From: Candidatus Bipolaricaulota bacterium
Lineage (GTDB): Bacteria; Bipolaricaulota; Bipolaricaulia; Bipolaricaulales; Bipolaricaulaceae
Direction of reading: 5' to 3'
Assembly: GCA_021159405.1 (NCBI GenBank)
Contig: JAGGRX010000139.1
Coordinates: forward strand, 1-7,679
DNA: 7,679 nucleotides
Under the pieces are notes generated by a model. That model ran no database searches, was not told where the DNA came from, and worked only from the letters and a program-made list of their open reading frames with translations. The first letter of the stretch is position 1, and the number at the start of each line of letters is the position of its first letter. Shown piece after piece: positions 6,424-7,679 of the stretch. Both the position numbers and the translations under genes were made by a program.

Positions 6424-6965
6424 GCCCCACCCCCACTGCCCACGTATCTCACCGACGCGTAATCGCCGAAGCTCCGCACGTACTCATCGGCGAGCGGGTC
6501 CTGTCCGATCCAGCGGCCGTCGACCACGAACGCGTACTCATAGCGCCCCGGCGGGAGATTCAGCACCGCTGTCCAGACGCCATCTCCGTCGGGATCGGAA
6601 AGCGGCACCGGCTGCCAGGCCGAGAAGTCCCCCACCACGGCCACGGATTGCGCCCCCGGGTCCACCACGGCAAACAGCGTCCCCGCCTGGGCGTAGGCCG
6701 ATAGAGGCGTTGGGGAGGGCGTAATCAGGCGGCCGATGATGAACCCCAGGGCCAAGGCCAGGGCTATCCCTCCGGCGAAGGCCCAGCGAGGCGTCATTCC
6801 GGGCAGGAAGAGCTGCCTTAAGCGCTGCCAGATCGAGGGCTTGGCCAAGCGTGTGGCAAGCGCGCCTATCACCCGCTCCTCCAGCCCCTCCAACTCCGGA
6901 CGGGCCGCCTCGATCTCCTGGGAAAGGGCTTCCCGGATTTGGTCATCAAGGTCCCTAGACCACAT
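6420..6965 (-). CDS. Membrane-anchored putative anti-sigma factor with extracytoplasmic CBM48/AMPK-type glycogen-binding domain
   Basis: This 181-residue protein is encoded directly after the sigma factor with an 11-bp overlap, the classic anti-sigma position. Residues 1-58 are a charged, helical cytoplasmic segment. A single membrane helix lies at about 61-81 (WAFAGGIALALALGFIIG). Residues about 97-176 form a CBM48/AMPK-beta-like domain: SVAVVGDFSAWQPVPL, GDGVWTAVLNLPPG, YEYAFVVDGRWIGQDP. By eye the two sugar-stacking Trp of AMPK-beta are kept (W117, W152). Positions matching K126, T148 and N150 of AMPK-beta are A145, D168 and A170, so ligand preference may differ. No Cys occurs, so the HxxxCxxC zinc motif of ZAS anti-sigma factors is absent. 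The start ATG follows GGGGTGATC, a partial extended Shine-Dalgarno. The domain call is solid; the anti-sigma function is inferred from position and topology. Confidence 0.85.
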   Translation of the reverse strand: MWSRDLDDQIREALSQEIEAARPELEGLEERVIGALATRLAKPSIWQRLRQLFLPGMTPRWAFAGGIALALALGFIIGRLITPSPTPLSAYAQAGTLFAVVDPGAQSVAVVGDFSAWQPVPLSDPDGDGVWTAVLNLPPGRYEYAFVVDGRWIGQDPLADEYVRSFGDYASVRYVGSGGGA

Positions 6966-7497
6966 CGCGGATCACCCCCCGCTGCACAAGCTGCGCCCGC
7001 ACCAGGGCCCGACCCCGATGGAGTCTGGTCTTCACAGTCCCTGGCCTAATGCCGAGGACCTGGGAGATCTCGGAAAGATCGAGCTCGTGCCAGTACCGCA
7101 GGACCATGGGCACCCGGTAGATTTCCGGCAATGACCACACCGCCTCCCTCACCGCCTGTTCGACCTCCTCCTTCCATGTGGCCTCGGCTGGGTCAGGGGC
7201 GCAATCGAGCTTGGCAGGTGGATCCTGCCTGCGCCTTTTTCTCAGCATGTTCTTGGCCACGTTGGCGGCCACTGTGAACAGCCAAGTGGAGAATTTGCGG
7301 GAGAGGTCGTAGTGATGGAGGCGCTCATAGGCGCGGATGAATGCCTCCTGAACGGCATCCTCTGCGTCAGCCCTGTTTCGCAGGATGGCCACTGTCACCC
7401 CATACACGGCCTCTTTGTATCGGCGCACGATCTCCCCCCATGCTTCCAGGTCTCCCGCAAGGCTCTTCTGCACAAGCTCCAGCTCCCCCGGGATCAA
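6955..7497 (-). CDS. RNA polymerase ECF-type sigma-70 family factor
   Basis: It redirects RNA polymerase to a specific promoter set. With a TTG start at 7497 it has 180 residues, normal for an ECF factor with only sigma2 and sigma4. Sigma2 covers about 15-90, including the DAEDAVQEAF segment (44-53) and FSTWLFTVAANVAKNMLRKRRR (region 2.3-2.4, -10 recognition). A linker rich in Pro, Asp and Ala follows. Sigma4 covers about 112-170, with the helix-turn-helix LDLSEISQVLGI-RPGTVKTRLHRGR. The start at 7497 is chosen because AAGGAGG lies 5 nt upstream; another in-frame TTG at 7518 has no Shine-Dalgarno and would lie inside the likely promoter. It is the first gene of a four-gene operon and overlaps the membrane partner by 11 bp. 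The ECF subgroup cannot be assigned by eye. Confidence 0.93.
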   Translation of the reverse strand: MIPGELELVQKSLAGDLEAWGEIVRRYKEAVYGVTVAILRNRADAEDAVQEAFIRAYERLHHYDLSRKFSTWLFTVAANVAKNMLRKRRRQDPPAKLDCAPDPAEATWKEEVEQAVREAVWSLPEIYRVPMVLRYWHELDLSEISQVLGIRPGTVKTRLHRGRALVRAQLVQRGVIRDVV

Positions 7498-7502
7498 CCC
7501 CG

Positions 7503-7509
7503 CCTCCTT
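7503..7509 (-). promoter_or_regulatory. Ribosome binding site that sets the sigma-factor start
   Basis: AAGGAGG (7509-7503) stands 5 nt before the TTG at 7497 and downstream of the in-frame TTG at 7518. It therefore favours the shorter, 180-residue sigma factor over a 187-residue form. Confidence 0.65.
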
Positions 7510-7516
7510 CCTCTCC

Positions 7517-7546
7517 AATATACACCCTGGGGGCCCTCGGGGTTCC
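7517..7546 (-). promoter_or_regulatory. Candidate ECF-type, possibly autoregulated promoter of the sigma operon
   Basis: On the minus strand, GGAACC (7546-7541) resembles the GGAAC -35 element of many ECF sigma factors. Eighteen bp later comes TATATT (7522-7517), which places the transcription start near 7510, just upstream of the Shine-Dalgarno sequence. The -35 does not match TTGACA. The downstream element does not clearly match a known ECF -10, so a housekeeping promoter with a poor -35 remains possible. Confidence 0.3.
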
Positions 7547-7590
7547 CCGGGACAGGCGTCCCCTCCGGACCGGACGGACCCCCCATCCCG

Positions 7591-7613
7591 CCCTTTCCCA
7601 GGTCCTGAAAGGG
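7591..7613. promoter_or_regulatory. Inverted repeat in the divergent intergenic region, possible operator
   Basis: CCCTTTC (7591-7597) and GAAAGGG (7607-7613) form a perfect 7-bp inverted repeat around a 9-nt centre, between two divergent genes. A second short inverted repeat, TCCGG-A-CCGGA, lies at 7564-7574. No T-tract follows either one, so an operator is more likely than a terminator, but chance symmetry in GC-rich DNA is possible. Confidence 0.25.
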
Positions 7614-7666
7614 GGCCGGGGGGAGGGTTATGGTATCGGTGCTAAAAAACTTGAAGGAGGGAAGCG

Positions 7667-7679
7667 ATGCGACAGAAGC
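7667..7679 (+). CDS. Start of a divergent gene, truncated by the window end
   Basis: ATG at 7667 is preceded by AAGGAGG (7654-7660) with a 6-nt spacer, an almost ideal ribosome binding site. Only MRQK and one further base fit in the window, so no function can be given. The positively charged start is compatible with, but does not prove, a signal peptide like those of the two exported proteins nearby. An upstream TATGGT (7629-7634) is a weak -10 candidate. The gene is divergent from the sigma operon and may share its regulatory region. Confidence 0.6.

Noticed and set aside
6420..6965. AMPK-like energy sensing or a starch-degrading enzyme
   Set aside because: Only the binding-type domain is present, fused to a membrane anchor. 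There is no kinase, amylase or CBS region in the window.
7538..7549. CGGGG-TT-CCCCG as a terminator hairpin upstream of the sigma gene
   Set aside because: A 2-nt centre cannot form a normal loop and no T-tract follows. The same bases are better read as part of the candidate -35 region.

Overview
The window is a high-GC bacterial chromosomal segment of about 7.7 kb. Bacterial origin is supported by strong Shine-Dalgarno sequences, a GatCAB subunit (GatA), the peptidoglycan enzyme MraY and an ECF sigma factor. The use of GTG and TTG starts, one apparently leaderless promoter, and a secreted protein combining DUF4384-, PEGA- and PKD-like domains fit a deep-branching, possibly thermophilic lineage (Bipolaricaulota/Acetothermia-like would be my guess). 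That placement is inference only. No tRNA, rRNA, CRISPR array, insertion sequence or phage gene is visible.

Layout. (1) 1-971, plus strand: the 3' two-thirds of gatA. (2) 968-3336, minus strand: an uncharacterised 438-residue protein (2020-3336) followed by mraY (968-1963); mraY converges on gatA with a 4-bp stop-to-stop overlap. (3) 3365-3850, plus strand: a methylated-DNA-protein cysteine methyltransferase (Ogt/MGMT type), divergent from the 438-residue gene across only 28 bp. (4) 3853-3874: a strong hairpin that probably terminates transcription from both sides. (5) 3889-7497, minus strand: a tightly packed four-gene operon encoding an ECF sigma factor, a membrane protein in the anti-sigma position carrying a CBM48/AMPK-type glycogen-binding domain, a small secreted helical protein, and a large secreted DUF4384-PEGA-PKD-PKD protein. 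(6) 7498-7666: regulatory region. (7) 7667-7679, plus strand: the first codons of a divergent gene that leaves the window.

How the genes work together. The four-gene operon is the most interesting unit. Its genes overlap by 11 bp and 4 bp and then lie 3 bp apart, so translation is probably coupled. The order (regulator, membrane partner, two exported proteins) suggests one cell-envelope signalling and response module. The anti-sigma-position protein has no cysteine, so it lacks the usual zinc motif, and its extracytoplasmic part is a carbohydrate-binding-like fold. The sigma gene is preceded by a GGAAC element resembling ECF -35 boxes, which hints at autoregulation. The other genes (gatA, mraY, ogt) are housekeeping functions. 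The 438-residue protein upstream of mraY looks like a degenerate restriction-endonuclease-fold protein behind a coiled coil and has no assigned function.
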